A stretch of 64,000 nt of DNA from an uncultured Bacteroidota bacterium (GCA_903853805.1 CAINUN010000050.1:36501-100500); one strand, 5' to 3'; counted from the first letter of the stretch, positions 27,048 to 37,563 are shown. Notes: generated by a model from the letters alone, not told the origin. Program-made: numbers and translations.

Positions 27048-28010
27048 ATGAATAAGGTTTCAATTGTAATACTAAATTATAACGGCGCTAACGACACAAT
27101 TCAATGTGTAGAGCATCTTTTGCTATTGAACTATAAACATTTTGAACTCGTAATCGTTGATAATGCTTCAACTGATAATTCTCAAACTGAAATAAATAAT
27201 TGGCTGGGGCAAAACAGTATCTCATCAGAAATAATTACCAACGGTACAAAATATAAGCTTAGATCAAAAAACGCTATATGTGCATGTTTAATTAGTTCTA
27301 CTGAAAACAAAGGATTTGCAGGAGGAAATAATATAGGAATCAAATATTCACTCGAGCAAGAGGGTCTAGATTACGTGTGGTTATTAAACAATGATACAAT
27401 TGCAGACACAGATGCTCTTTTAGAATTGGTTTTACTAATTAAGAAAAAAGAAAATTGCGGTATCTGTGGCTCTATAATGCTTGAATTCGATAATGATGAA
27501 ATAATTCAGGGTTATGCAGGTAGATATTTCCGGTTCTCAGGAAAAACAATCTTGATTCAAACAGGAAAGAAATATTGTTTATCTAATAAGCCAGCAACAA
27601 AAATTGATTTTCCAATTGGAGCATCAATGCTTGTTTCAAAAGAATTTATCACTGACGTTGGGCTTCTATGTGAAGATTATTTTTTATTTTTTGAAGAGTT
27701 AGATTGGGTGACTAGAGGAAAGAAAAAGGGCTGGAATTTTGATGTTGCCTGGAAAAGTAAGGTCTGGCATAAAGGAAGCGTAAGTATAGGTAAAAGCTCT
27801 AAGAAAAGTGATTTTTTTACTATTAGAAGTAGGATCCTTTTTACAAAAAAATTCTTCCCACATACTTTGCCCTTTATTTATATGTTTATGTTTTTTTTCT
27901 TATGTAATAGAATGAAACGTGCTCAATTTGATAGACTATTCGTTCCATTAAGAATTTGTTTCCAGCCATCAATGTCTATTCAAAAATTACTTTCGTTAAT
28001 TGATAATTAG
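27048..28010 (+). CDS. Family 2 glycosyltransferase
   Basis: The 320-residue GT-A enzyme starts VSIVILNYNGANDTIQCVEHLL and shows the donor-binding VIVDNASTDNS, NKGFAGGNNIGI, the DXD-like LLNNDTIADTDAL, and a late FFEELDWVTRGKKKGW. This is the rhamnosyltransferase-like GT2 pattern (WcaA/RfbN type). It probably adds a sugar to the lipid-linked repeat unit. The stop overlaps the GTG start of the next gene by one base. Confidence 0.9.
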   Translation: MNKVSIVILNYNGANDTIQCVEHLLLLNYKHFELVIVDNASTDNSQTEINNWLGQNSISSEIITNGTKYKLRSKNAICACLISSTENKGFAGGNNIGIKYSLEQEGLDYVWLLNNDTIADTDALLELVLLIKKKENCGICGSIMLEFDNDEIIQGYAGRYFRFSGKTILIQTGKKYCLSNKPATKIDFPIGASMLVSKEFITDVGLLCEDYFLFFEELDWVTRGKKKGWNFDVAWKSKVWHKGSVSIGKSSKKSDFFTIRSRILFTKKFFPHTLPFIYMFMFFFLCNRMKRAQFDRLFVPLRICFQPSMSIQKLLSLIDN

Positions 28011-29146
28011 TGGAGAAGACTCGTGTATTGGTTTTTGTAGATTATTATGAGCCAGGTTTCAAAGCTGGGGGTCCGATACGTACTTTAAAGAATATTTTTG
28101 ATGTATTGAAAACTGAGTTTGATTTTTATATTATTACCCGTAATCATGACATAGCAGATAACAAACCTTATGAATTTGAAACAGGGAAATGGATTCCTTT
28201 TAATAATGCCTATATTCTGTATTTACACGAGAATAAACTAACTAATAAAAAACTTAAAGATATTGTTGAAGAAGTAAAACCAGTCACAATATATTTCAAT
28301 AGCTTTTGTAGTCTTCATTTTTCAATTAAGGTTTTGTTTTGGTTGCGCAAATGCTCTGTAAAAAAAGTATTGGCACCAAGGGGAGAGTTTTCTTCTGCAG
28401 CGTTAAAGATAAAATGGTTCAGAAAGTGGGTTTTCATAAATGTTGCTAATTGGTTTAATCTGTATACCGATATATTCTTTCATGCTTCTAGTGAATTCGA
28501 AAAAGAAGATATTACTGCACAAATAAACTGTAAAGAAGTAATTGTAATTTCTGATTTGGTATCCAATTTACAACTACAGCCTAAAGAAAATTATCGTAAA
28601 GAAAATAACACCCTCAAGCTTTGTTATTTAGGAAGAATCTCTTCAGTAAAAAATATCGAATTCTGCATTGAGTCAATGGCTACTGCTAAAGATTCAAAAA
28701 TTATCTTGGATATTTATGGACCAATAGAAGATGAAAAATATTTTCAAAAATGCAGAGACCTTATTAAACGTAAACAATTAATAAATCAAGTTCAATACAA
28801 AGGAATAGTTGAGGCTTTTAATGTTCAACAAGTAATAAAAAAATACGACTTCTTATTTCTTCCTTCCAAAGGAGAGAATTTTGGTCATGTTATTTTTGAA
28901 TCAATTGCTGCCGGTACTCCTGTAATAATTAGCAAACACACATTTTGGAATAGATTCAAAAACCGTGAACCTTGGGGTTATTATATTCCAATTGATGACT
29001 CCAACTTTGTAGCTGATTTATTACATCAATGTTGTAAAATGAATAATGAAAATTACTTGAAATTGTCAATGTGTGCATTTGAACTTGCAAGAGAAGTAGC
29101 CAATAGTTCAAATGAAAAAGTAGCCATGAAAAAGTTATTGAATTAA
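28010..29146 (+). CDS. Family 4 glycosyltransferase
   Basis: The 378-residue GT-B enzyme has the N-terminal acceptor loop YYEPGFKAGGPIRTLKNI and the GT4 C-terminal motif PSKGENFGHVIFESIAAGTPVI, with the EX7E acidic pair. The start is GTG at 28010, overlapping the previous stop (TAGTG). It is convergent with the Wzz gene, overlapping its stop by 4 nt. Confidence 0.9.
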   Translation: MEKTRVLVFVDYYEPGFKAGGPIRTLKNIFDVLKTEFDFYIITRNHDIADNKPYEFETGKWIPFNNAYILYLHENKLTNKKLKDIVEEVKPVTIYFNSFCSLHFSIKVLFWLRKCSVKKVLAPRGEFSSAALKIKWFRKWVFINVANWFNLYTDIFFHASSEFEKEDITAQINCKEVIVISDLVSNLQLQPKENYRKENNTLKLCYLGRISSVKNIEFCIESMATAKDSKIILDIYGPIEDEKYFQKCRDLIKRKQLINQVQYKGIVEAFNVQQVIKKYDFLFLPSKGENFGHVIFESIAAGTPVIISKHTFWNRFKNREPWGYYIPIDDSNFVADLLHQCCKMNNENYLKLSMCAFELAREVANSSNEKVAMKKLLN

Positions 29147-30210
29147 GACATTAATCTTTTGTATGCATAATTGATCGAAAGTAAAAACAGAGAAAATAAA
29201 CCGCCGATTAAAAACCCAGAGCCGATTCCCATCAATTTTGAAAATCTTGTTTTTTCTAAAGGCAAAATAGGTTTATCAATGACTTGAACTAATGGCATTT
29301 CTTTTCTTAAACTAATTCTTGCTATCTCAAGGTTCTTTACAAGTTCTTCAAGAATTGCCTTGTTCATTTCAACATCAACTAATCTTTTTTGAGAAGGAAC
29401 TCTAAGACGTTGAAGGGCAGGATTAATGTTAGGATTAGCATCGGAAGAAACAGCCATTCCAACTAAGGCTCCATTAAGTAACCCTCTAACAGAATCTACT
29501 TGATGTTGCAATATCATCACATTCTCCGTAGAATGTTTTGTTTGCATGTCTATATAAAAACGAATGGCGTTATCGAGGAGAATTTCATTAAAGGACTTAG
29601 AAAAAGCTTCATCTATCGTTGTCATTGTCATCTCTATGACAGCCTCTTCTTTGTCAGGTTTGTAAACACTAAGGTGTTTTTCAGCTATTTTTTTACAAAA
29701 ATAGATTATAACACTATCCTCTATAAGCGATCTTTCAGATTGGTTCTCATGAAAGACAAGTGAAGTAAGTCTTGAATCACTCGACCATTCTTTATTAAAC
29801 GCATAAACATCGAAATATCGTTTTGCGAGTAATTCCTCTTTGTTATCAAACAACGCTTTGCTGTAGAGTGTTTTCATCATCATTGTTTGTGACTGTAGAA
29901 AAGTCATCATATTATAGTCATCCTGAAACAATCCATTTCCATTACTACTTGAAAAACCAAACCTTGAAGCAAAACTTGCATATTCGCCTAGTCCACTTTT
30001 TTTATTCCCCTCAAGAACAAATGAAGTTCGCGCTGTGAATTTTGGATGAAAAAAAAATGAAACTGTTAATCCAATTATTGAAAACAATAATGAAAAATAA
30101 AGAACAAAACTTTTCTTCAAGAATAAGTATTTCCACCACTCATGAATAGTTTGAACTACTTCCTTTAATGAAATCTGATGTTGCTCAATAGTTACCTTTT
30201 CTTCTGACAT
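29143..30210 (-). CDS. Wzz-type polysaccharide chain-length/co-polymerase protein
   Basis: The 355-residue protein has two transmembrane segments flanking a large periplasmic part: FVLYFSLLFSIIGLTVSFFF near residue 40 and LMGIGSGFLIGGLFSLFLLSI near the end. This is the Wzz/PCP topology, with the Pro-rich VIDKPILPLEKTRFSK before the second segment. There is no cytoplasmic kinase domain, so it is PCP-1-like rather than Wzc. ATG at 30210 is preferred to the TTG one codon earlier. It follows the SLBB exporter by 5 nt. Confidence 0.87.
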   Translation of the reverse strand: MSEEKVTIEQHQISLKEVVQTIHEWWKYLFLKKSFVLYFSLLFSIIGLTVSFFFHPKFTARTSFVLEGNKKSGLGEYASFASRFGFSSSNGNGLFQDDYNMMTFLQSQTMMMKTLYSKALFDNKEELLAKRYFDVYAFNKEWSSDSRLTSLVFHENQSERSLIEDSVIIYFCKKIAEKHLSVYKPDKEEAVIEMTMTTIDEAFSKSFNEILLDNAIRFYIDMQTKHSTENVMILQHQVDSVRGLLNGALVGMAVSSDANPNINPALQRLRVPSQKRLVDVEMNKAILEELVKNLEIARISLRKEMPLVQVIDKPILPLEKTRFSKLMGIGSGFLIGGLFSLFLLSINYAYKRLMS

Positions 30211-30215
30211 CAATG

Positions 30216-32675
30216 CTATTTTAAAACAGTAAAAATTAAAGTTGCAATGGTAGCCAATCCTGTACTAATAGCAACGATTTCTGATGTTGTAATTTTTCTG
30301 CTTTTATCTTCTTTTTTAGGAATAAATATTTCACTCCCAGGTTTTATAATTGGATAATTATTAATAATCAGCACTTTTCTGGTTCCTGCAATAGTCCCAT
30401 TTGCATAAACAACATACGACCGTTTTCTTAATGCCTTAGAAGAAAATCCACCACTTTCCTGCACGTAATCTTTTAATGTTTTTCGCCTTGCATAAACCAC
30501 AGAAGTAGGGGATAATACTTCACCACTAATTTTTATAGTTTGTAATTGCTTAGGAATATTGATGACATCTCCATCTTCAAGTAATAAATCAAACAGGGCG
30601 TGAGGATTTCGCAATATTTTTGGTAAGTCTATCCCAACAAAATCATTCCTTATAGATTGGTCTTTAATATCATCAGACGTGTCTTTATTTTTTTGCTGCA
30701 AAGATTGAATTTTGTTGATTTTTAATGACTCTAATTCTTGATCTGATTGGGTTCTTATACTTAATGATCTTTTTAACGAAGCGCCACTTTTATAAGCAAA
30801 GGCAGTAAGTCCACCTGCTCGTTTAATAATATCAGAAATCCTTTCGTTTTTACCTGAAATTGTATATGTCCCTGGGTATAGTACTTCTCCTTCTATCTTC
30901 ACAGCTTTTTGAACCTGATAACCTGGTGCAGGACGAACTGACACGATATCAAAAGGTTGTAAGACAAAATCTCCGACAACCTTTTTAAGGTCTTTATCAA
31001 CATCAAGCAAAAACACTTGAGCAATTTGCGTTGTATCCGATAAAAGATTGGCGCTTCTTACTCTTCTTGCAACTTCTATTCGCTTAGCTGTAGCGCCTTC
31101 TTTCAATCCACCTGCACGAATAATTAAAGCTTCCAATGTTGTGTTTTCTGCATAATCAAATGTTCCTGAGTTTCGTACTTCACCATTGATGGTAATACGG
31201 TATTCTTCTTTTAAATCGAAAATAGAAGGTATTGTAATTTTGTCTTCTCTTTGTAAAGAAATATCTGCTCTTTTTCCTGATAAAATATCGCTGGTACTAA
31301 AGGTTATCATTTCTGTGCTTAGGTCGTCTTTCAGTCGAATAATATAACCACGATTAGGGAACGCATCTTCTTTCAACCCTTCTGCTTTTTTCACCAATCC
31401 TTTCAATGTGAGCGCCGGTTCCAATTCGTATTCTCCAGGACGAAACAATGCCCCAGAAATCGAAACGCGGTTTTTATATCTGTCGAGTATTTCGTTTACA
31501 AAAATTTCATCTCCTGTGGTTAGTTCATAACTCGCAAACTGAGCAGACAAAACATCTTCTATCTCTCTTTCAGTTTCAGTTACCTTCAACACTTTGATTC
31601 TTGATTTATATGCTTTTTCTTTAAACCCGCCAGAAAACCGAAGTAAATCACCCATCGTTTCTCCTTTCAACATTTCAAAAACAGCAGGATGCTTTATTTC
31701 TCCGCTAATGGACACGTGAGTTTGATAGGATGGCACACGTATAACATCCTGATCATGCAAGCGAAGATTTTTTTTCATGCTTCCTTGGAGCAAAAAATCA
31801 TAAACATCAAGGGTACTAATTACATTTCCAGATCGAATAATTTGTATTGTACGGAAAGAGCCATTTTCATTGGGTCCGCCACAAGCATATAATGCGTTGA
31901 AAACAGTAGCAACAGAAGGCAAAGAATAAGTGCCAGGGCGAATTACTTCGCCTGTAAGAATCACCTTAATACTTCGAATGTTTCCAAGCGAAATATTCAC
32001 TGAAGTCGTTTTGTTTTTGATGCCTGAATAGATATTAGAGAGCTTTGAACGGATTCGACTAGCAACTTGTTCAATTGTTGCGCCGCTAACAGGGACAACA
32101 CCCACTAATGGAATATTAATCGTTCCATCTGGAGTCACTTTTAGTTGATAATTGGCTTCAGAATAGCCAAAAATATCAATAAGAATTTCATCGTCAGGAC
32201 CAATTTCATAATCTTGTGGTGTGGCCAAGCGAAGATTGGGTTCAAATGTTGGGTTTGAATTGGAAAAAAGAGAGGAACCAAAAATTTTGGATCGTAGTTT
32301 TTCTTGTTCTTCTGAAATGTCTGCCCTGTATTGTATTATTTTGCTATCATCTCCATTCATTACCCTTCCTGAAGAATATTTAACTGATTTAGCGTTGCTT
32401 TGAGTATTTAATTGTTCAATTCTCTTCTTCAATTTTACAACTTCAATTTCATTCATTCCTTTTGCAATTGCAATCTGTTCCAATTTATCTTCTCCAAGAC
32501 CTGTTGCATTTGCTTGTAGCACTAATTGCCTTACCTGCGCATCCGTTAATTCATCTACTTGAATATTGCCGAAATCTTGTGTTGAACTTAAGTTTTGCTG
32601 TGCTAATAATTGTTGTTGAAAAGAAACAACTATTGTTAGAAAAACAAGAATTAAAATCTTGAGCGTCTTATTCAT
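30216..32675 (-). CDS. Wza-like polysaccharide export protein with SLBB repeats
   Basis: The 819-residue outer-membrane exporter has a signal peptide (MNKTLKILILVFLTIVVSFQQQLLAQ), a Poly_export domain (YEIGPDDEILIDIFGYSEANYQLKVTPDG) and about six SLBB domains (ISGEIKHPAVF, ISGALFRPGEY, INGEVRNSGTF, IEGEVLYPGTY and others). It ends in a hydrophobic helix (VAISTGLATIATLIFTVLK). Wza-type proteins form the channel for capsule or exopolysaccharide. It is much longer than Wza of enterobacteria, as is usual in Bacteroidetes. The TTG at 32702 of the track is rejected for ATG at 32675. Confidence 0.92.
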   Translation of the reverse strand: MNKTLKILILVFLTIVVSFQQQLLAQQNLSSTQDFGNIQVDELTDAQVRQLVLQANATGLGEDKLEQIAIAKGMNEIEVVKLKKRIEQLNTQSNAKSVKYSSGRVMNGDDSKIIQYRADISEEQEKLRSKIFGSSLFSNSNPTFEPNLRLATPQDYEIGPDDEILIDIFGYSEANYQLKVTPDGTINIPLVGVVPVSGATIEQVASRIRSKLSNIYSGIKNKTTSVNISLGNIRSIKVILTGEVIRPGTYSLPSVATVFNALYACGGPNENGSFRTIQIIRSGNVISTLDVYDFLLQGSMKKNLRLHDQDVIRVPSYQTHVSISGEIKHPAVFEMLKGETMGDLLRFSGGFKEKAYKSRIKVLKVTETEREIEDVLSAQFASYELTTGDEIFVNEILDRYKNRVSISGALFRPGEYELEPALTLKGLVKKAEGLKEDAFPNRGYIIRLKDDLSTEMITFSTSDILSGKRADISLQREDKITIPSIFDLKEEYRITINGEVRNSGTFDYAENTTLEALIIRAGGLKEGATAKRIEVARRVRSANLLSDTTQIAQVFLLDVDKDLKKVVGDFVLQPFDIVSVRPAPGYQVQKAVKIEGEVLYPGTYTISGKNERISDIIKRAGGLTAFAYKSGASLKRSLSIRTQSDQELESLKINKIQSLQQKNKDTSDDIKDQSIRNDFVGIDLPKILRNPHALFDLLLEDGDVINIPKQLQTIKISGEVLSPTSVVYARRKTLKDYVQESGGFSSKALRKRSYVVYANGTIAGTRKVLIINNYPIIKPGSEIFIPKKEDKSRKITTSEIVAISTGLATIATLIFTVLK

Positions 32676-32737
32676 ATTATGATTGAAAGAAAAACTATCC
32701 AAAGTATAGGTGTAAAAATACAGCTTAGGAATTGAAA

Positions 32738-34327
32738 TCAGTTATCAGCAATAATTCGTGTTTTGAGATTCTTCTTAAAAACCACTTCGATTGTTTGTGA
32801 GGAAATGATATTATTGAACCCATTGGGAACATGACCCGATAATAATTGGACTGAAATACAACCATAAAATTCAATCCTTAAATTGTCTGATAATTTGATG
32901 TTACAATTTGTTTTTTGAGTAGAAATAATATGCGTCTTTAGATAAAAATGAGCAATAGCTTCTGTAGAACTATCCCCAACAATTTCGTCAATTATTTCAA
33001 AATAATTTTCTGACAAGATAAAATCGCGAACTATAATTACACCCTTTTTTTTGAAATAACCATCATGACTTGCTTTACAATGATTTACTTCATCTGTTTT
33101 AATGGAAAGTTTTGCGCGCTTGGCCACACGAAAACTTGCCCAAACTTCTGACTGATTTTCTTTGTTGATGGAAACTGTATTATGAAAAGGTGTTCCACGT
33201 TCTTTCAATCTTTGTTCATTTACCTCATAGGTACTTACACCTGGGTCAATGAAAATTTCTTCTCCTTGAAAATTCAAACAAAAGCTAAGCATATCGCTAT
33301 GTGCATGTCCCGGTTGAAATTTTGGTTGAATATTGCCAACATCAATAATTACTTCAAAATTCTTGTTAGAAAATTTTCGATAGCCCGATTCAATTAAATT
33401 AGTTGGCGTTACCGCCAAACTTGTTTTATGAAAAATGCTTTTAATTGTTTTTGTTGGAATTGCAATGTTATTTGTAGCATCGTTGAACAAAGCATAATTG
33501 CCATTATTAAAACAAAAAGCTTGAAGCCAACCTTGCATTTTAGAAATTGCCTTGGCTAATGGCTTCTGAATTTCAATTTCCAAAAAATTATTGCATTGTA
33601 AAAGCCGATAAATTAGTAATAATCTAGACAATAAAATTGCATGATACATGGGAGAACATTCATAGTGCCCACCGTCGTCTAATATTTGTTCGTTTAGTTG
33701 TTTATTTAATTTTTTTGAGTGCTTTCTGAGAAGTATTTCATCATTGAAATATAAAGCAACAACCATGAGTGAAACTAAATTTTCAAAGTAATGATTGCCT
33801 AACAAGTGCACTTCCAAATTTTTCTCCAAATAAGCTGTTTGCACTTTTAGAGCCTTCTTAAAATTTGATGACGAATAACCAGTTTTTGAAAAAAACAAAA
33901 ACCAATTTACCAGCCTCAATGAAACAGGGTATGGTTCCAATGGAAGTCTGTGATTTAAGATGGAAGTCGCACAGTTTTCGATAAGGGGAATTAAGTCTTC
34001 ATCAGAAAACTGTTCATCGAAAATGAAATCAAAGTATTGAAGATTGTAGTTCCAAAGTTTTCCATGTCTTTGAATGTTCCAATCAATTTCTGAAGAAAAT
34101 TGATGCTGAACATTTAGAAAACAAAAGCTATTATTACCTTTGAACTTTCCTTCACTAGGAATCAACTCAAAAGCGTCATATTGAAGGCGCTTCAAGTTTG
34201 CATTATTATACTTTGAGTAGTTTTCTTTTAAAGGAATTTGTTTTTTGAATTTATACCATAGTAAATAAACGAACTGCTGGCATTTCAGGTATCTAATCGT
34301 GTGGAAGTACAACCAAAACTTTTTCAA
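32738..34327 (-). CDS. Heparinase II/III family protein
   Basis: The 529-residue protein has a helical toroid N-terminal part (WNYNLQYFDFIF, HLLGNHYFENLVSLMVVALYF, DDGGHYECSPMYHAILL) and a beta-sandwich C-terminal part with PGHAHSDMLSF and EIFIDPGVSTY. This is the pattern of heparinase II/III-like lyases found inside O-antigen and capsule loci, where they may trim or edit the polymer. No signal peptide is seen, so a cytoplasmic or membrane-associated position is possible. The start codon is TTG at 34327; no other start fits. Confidence 0.85.
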   Translation of the reverse strand: MKKFWLYFHTIRYLKCQQFVYLLWYKFKKQIPLKENYSKYNNANLKRLQYDAFELIPSEGKFKGNNSFCFLNVQHQFSSEIDWNIQRHGKLWNYNLQYFDFIFDEQFSDEDLIPLIENCATSILNHRLPLEPYPVSLRLVNWFLFFSKTGYSSSNFKKALKVQTAYLEKNLEVHLLGNHYFENLVSLMVVALYFNDEILLRKHSKKLNKQLNEQILDDGGHYECSPMYHAILLSRLLLIYRLLQCNNFLEIEIQKPLAKAISKMQGWLQAFCFNNGNYALFNDATNNIAIPTKTIKSIFHKTSLAVTPTNLIESGYRKFSNKNFEVIIDVGNIQPKFQPGHAHSDMLSFCLNFQGEEIFIDPGVSTYEVNEQRLKERGTPFHNTVSINKENQSEVWASFRVAKRAKLSIKTDEVNHCKASHDGYFKKKGVIIVRDFILSENYFEIIDEIVGDSSTEAIAHFYLKTHIISTQKTNCNIKLSDNLRIEFYGCISVQLLSGHVPNGFNNIISSQTIEVVFKKNLKTRIIADN

Positions 34328-34336
34328 CAGAGAAAA

Positions 34337-35428
34337 TTAATTGTAGCGTTTATCAATAATGGCAACAATTCTTTCTGCGGTTTTTCCATCCCACATTTCA
34401 GGAATTGTTCCTTTCTTCCATTTTCCGTGAAACAATTTTTTCAAGGCCGGCTTAAGTTTTTCAGGATTGGTTCCAATCAATTCATTAGTTCCAAGATTAA
34501 CCGTTTCAGGTCTTTCAGTGTATGCTCTTAATGTCATGCAAGGAATACCTAGCACTGTAGTTTCTTCCGTTACACCACCGCTGTCTGTTATAACTGCTTT
34601 TGAATTACTTACCAGAAAATTAAACTCAAGATAATTCATTGGAGTAACGAAATGAAAATTTGAAGTTTTTAATGGTATCTTCTGTAAAACTTTTGCTGTT
34701 CTTGGATGCACAGGAAAAACAATAGGACAATTATGTACACTTTCTTCAATGACGTGTAGAATATGAGCAAGATTATGCTCATCATCAACATTGCTAGGAC
34801 GGTGAAGAGTCAATACAAAATAGTTTCCTTGCTCCAATTTAAATTCATGGTAAAACTGCGGTTTTTGAAAACGGTTTTGGTGCTTCAATAAAGAATCAAT
34901 CATGGTGTTGCCCACAAAAAAAACCTTTGATTCTGGCACACCTTTTTCAATCAAATTTTGATTTGCCAAGCGTGACGTTGTGAAAAAATAATCACTTATA
35001 GCATCTGTCACAATTCGATTAATTTCTTCCGGCATAGTCATATCTCCAGAGCGAATACCACCTTCAACATGAGCCACATCAACACACAATTTTTTCGCCA
35101 CAATCGTACAAGCCATTGTTGATGTAACATCACCAACAACAACAACTAAATCGCAAGGATTTTTCTTCAATTCCTTCTCAAATGCAATCATTATAGCTCC
35201 AGTCAATTCACTTTGGGTTTTGCCACTACACTCAAGGTTAATGTCTGGTTCTGGTATTGCTAACTGTTGAAAAAACTCAGCACTCATGTTAGCATCAAAA
35301 TGCTGTCCTGTATGTACTAAGCGATAAGAAATTTTTATGCCATCAAGTTGTGCTTTTTTAATAGCATCAATGATGGGAGCAATTTTCATGAAGTTGGGTC
35401 GGGCGCCTGCTACTAAGGTTAATTTCAT
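34337..35428 (-). CDS. wecB: UDP-N-acetylglucosamine 2-epimerase (non-hydrolysing)
   Basis: The 363-residue GT-B-fold epimerase interconverts UDP-GlcNAc and UDP-ManNAc, supplying a ManNAc-type sugar for the surface glycan. Motifs: GARPNFMKIAPII, HTGQHFD, VVVGDVTSTMA, HVEGGIRSGDMTMPEEINR, LTLHRPSNVDD, VFPVHPRT and ITDSGGVTEE. ATG at 35428 is chosen over the track's 35452 because it gives the family N-terminus and avoids overlap with the upstream gene. Confidence 0.94.
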   Translation of the reverse strand: MKLTLVAGARPNFMKIAPIIDAIKKAQLDGIKISYRLVHTGQHFDANMSAEFFQQLAIPEPDINLECSGKTQSELTGAIMIAFEKELKKNPCDLVVVVGDVTSTMACTIVAKKLCVDVAHVEGGIRSGDMTMPEEINRIVTDAISDYFFTTSRLANQNLIEKGVPESKVFFVGNTMIDSLLKHQNRFQKPQFYHEFKLEQGNYFVLTLHRPSNVDDEHNLAHILHVIEESVHNCPIVFPVHPRTAKVLQKIPLKTSNFHFVTPMNYLEFNFLVSNSKAVITDSGGVTEETTVLGIPCMTLRAYTERPETVNLGTNELIGTNPEKLKPALKKLFHGKWKKGTIPEMWDGKTAERIVAIIDKRYN

Positions 35429-35432
35429 GGTA

Positions 35433-37562
35433 TTATAGTTCGTTAATAGCAATCCATTTTCTTTGTTTCAAACTTTCAATCGCTGCAAAACTAGCCTTAG
35501 TGCCGTTCACAATTTCATCGAATGGAATTATAGGTTTTGTGCCCTTTTTTATTGAGTGTAAAAGCGACTGAAACTGGGTTTTGTGTCCTTTATCCAATCT
35601 TTTTTTCATTGACGAAAACCCGCTGAATCCAAACCCTTCTAATTTTCTGAAATTATCAAGGATTAAAATTCTTCCCTGACTGTATACTTCGATTCTTTCT
35701 TTTGAATAGGACTTATTACCATTAGCAAAATAATGAATCACTCCCTGTGAACCATTTTCAAATGATAGCGTAATTATGGCATTATCTGTGTTATCTGAAG
35801 GATTATTACCAAGTGCATTCATCAACACTTCTTTCACTTTACTACCAGAAAGAAAAATCATAAGGTCTATAAAATGACAAGCTTCGCCGATAATTCTACC
35901 ACCTCCTGTTTTCAAGTCATGCACCCAAACATCAGCAGGAATAAAACCTGCATTGACTGTTGCTATCATATTGATAGGAGCATTACTACTATCTAAAAGT
36001 TCTTTTGCTTTTTGAATAAATGGTGAAAACCGGCGATTGTAACCTACTGAAAGTGTTTGTTTTGATAATGAATATGCCCTCTCAATTTCATTAAGATCAT
36101 CTATCGTAATCGCCAATGGTTTTTCAACAAAGACATGCTTGCCAGCATTCAATGCTTCTACTACCTGTATTGCATGTTGATTATGACGTGTTGTAATCAT
36201 TACTAAGTCAACATCATTGTCCTGTAATATTGCTTTATAATCGGTAGTGCTGAGTGCAAAGCCATATTTATTAGCTAAAGTTTTTGCAGTTAAGCCTCCG
36301 GCGCTTGCAATTATTTTTAAAGCAGCTCCACAATCTTTCAACGCTGGCATCAACGTCATTTTGGTGAAATTGCCCGCACCTATAATTCCTACAACCCCTT
36401 TTGTTTGATGATTTGAGTATTCTTTTATTGAAAGTTTGTAGGATAGTTTTTCTTGAATGTTTCTTTCGGGATATTCTAAAATAGATGCTATCTTATTACT
36501 GCCTAAATTGCTATAAATTTCTTGGTAGTTTCCAAGTAAAATCCGTTCTGTGATTAAGTCTGCAACGTTGAGTTTTTTCTGAGCTAACGCAAAGAGAATC
36601 GTTTCAAAATTTCGTTTCTCTGTCCAACGAACATAGGGCAATGGATAGTCAATACCTTTAAGTTCATAATCGTCATCATAACGCCCAGCGCCATAAGAAC
36701 AAGAAACTTGAAACGACAGTTCCTTTTTATAAAAATCTGAGCGTTGAATTTCTAAACCAACTACGCCCACTAACACAATTCTACCTCGCTTGCGGCTCAT
36801 TTGAGCAGACTGACTAATAATGTCATTACTTTTTGAAGAGGCTGTAATGATTACTGCATCACAACCAACATTGTTGGTGAGTTCTTCAATGGTTTTCACA
36901 ACATCAATTTTGCCGGCATTGTAAGCAAAAGCACCATAATGTTGCGCCAACATTACTTTCTTTTCATCCAAATCAAAACCAATTACTCGACAACCATTCG
37001 CTTGCAATAATTGAACTGTTATTAATCCAATTAATCCCAATCCAAACACTACAACAGTCTCTCCAAAGGTTGGATTCACCAATCGAATTCCCTGTAAAGC
37101 GATTGAGCCAATCACAGTGAATGCCGCATCTTCATCGCTCACTTCATCAGGAATTTTGGCACAAAGATTTTGTGGAATACAAACAACCTCTGCATGATGT
37201 CCATTACTTGCTACACGATCGCCAAGTTTGAACTCCGTTACACCTTCACCAACTGCAATAACTACGCCTGCATTGCAATAACCCAACGGTAGTGGTTCAT
37301 CCAATTTGTTGAAAACAGCCTCAAGCGTCGGCAACAATCCTTCGGTTTTTATTTTGTCTAAAACCTGCTTTACTTTTTCAGGCTGTTGTTTTGCCTTGCT
37401 AATGAAATTGCCTTTTCCAAACTCAACTAACATCTTTTCTGTTCCTAAACTCACAAGGCTTCTGCAAGTTTGAATCAATATGCATCCTTTACGCACTATT
37501 GGCGCTGGCACCTCTTCAAGAAGGGTATTTCCATTTCTAAGATTTTGGATGATTTGTTTCAA
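35433..37562 (-). CDS. Bi-domain oxidoreductase: MDR dehydrogenase fused to Gfo/Idh/MocA
   Basis: The 709-residue fusion has an N-terminal medium-chain dehydrogenase half (GYCNAGVVIAVGEGVTEFKLGDRVASNGHHAE; nucleotide fold VVVFGLGLIGLITVQLLQ) and a C-terminal Gfo/Idh/MocA half (VGIIGAGNFTKMTLMPAL; VFVEKPLAI; GGRIIGEACHFIDLM). Such fusions recur in polysaccharide loci beside heparinase-like genes and probably oxidise or modify a nucleotide sugar; the substrate is unknown. The start is TTG at 37562, one base after the upstream stop; the N-terminus MKQIIQNLRNG fits the family. Confidence 0.9.
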   Translation of the reverse strand: MKQIIQNLRNGNTLLEEVPAPIVRKGCILIQTCRSLVSLGTEKMLVEFGKGNFISKAKQQPEKVKQVLDKIKTEGLLPTLEAVFNKLDEPLPLGYCNAGVVIAVGEGVTEFKLGDRVASNGHHAEVVCIPQNLCAKIPDEVSDEDAAFTVIGSIALQGIRLVNPTFGETVVVFGLGLIGLITVQLLQANGCRVIGFDLDEKKVMLAQHYGAFAYNAGKIDVVKTIEELTNNVGCDAVIITASSKSNDIISQSAQMSRKRGRIVLVGVVGLEIQRSDFYKKELSFQVSCSYGAGRYDDDYELKGIDYPLPYVRWTEKRNFETILFALAQKKLNVADLITERILLGNYQEIYSNLGSNKIASILEYPERNIQEKLSYKLSIKEYSNHQTKGVVGIIGAGNFTKMTLMPALKDCGAALKIIASAGGLTAKTLANKYGFALSTTDYKAILQDNDVDLVMITTRHNQHAIQVVEALNAGKHVFVEKPLAITIDDLNEIERAYSLSKQTLSVGYNRRFSPFIQKAKELLDSSNAPINMIATVNAGFIPADVWVHDLKTGGGRIIGEACHFIDLMIFLSGSKVKEVLMNALGNNPSDNTDNAIITLSFENGSQGVIHYFANGNKSYSKERIEVYSQGRILILDNFRKLEGFGFSGFSSMKKRLDKGHKTQFQSLLHSIKKGTKPIIPFDEIVNGTKASFAAIESLKQRKWIAINEL

Positions 37563-37563
37563 A

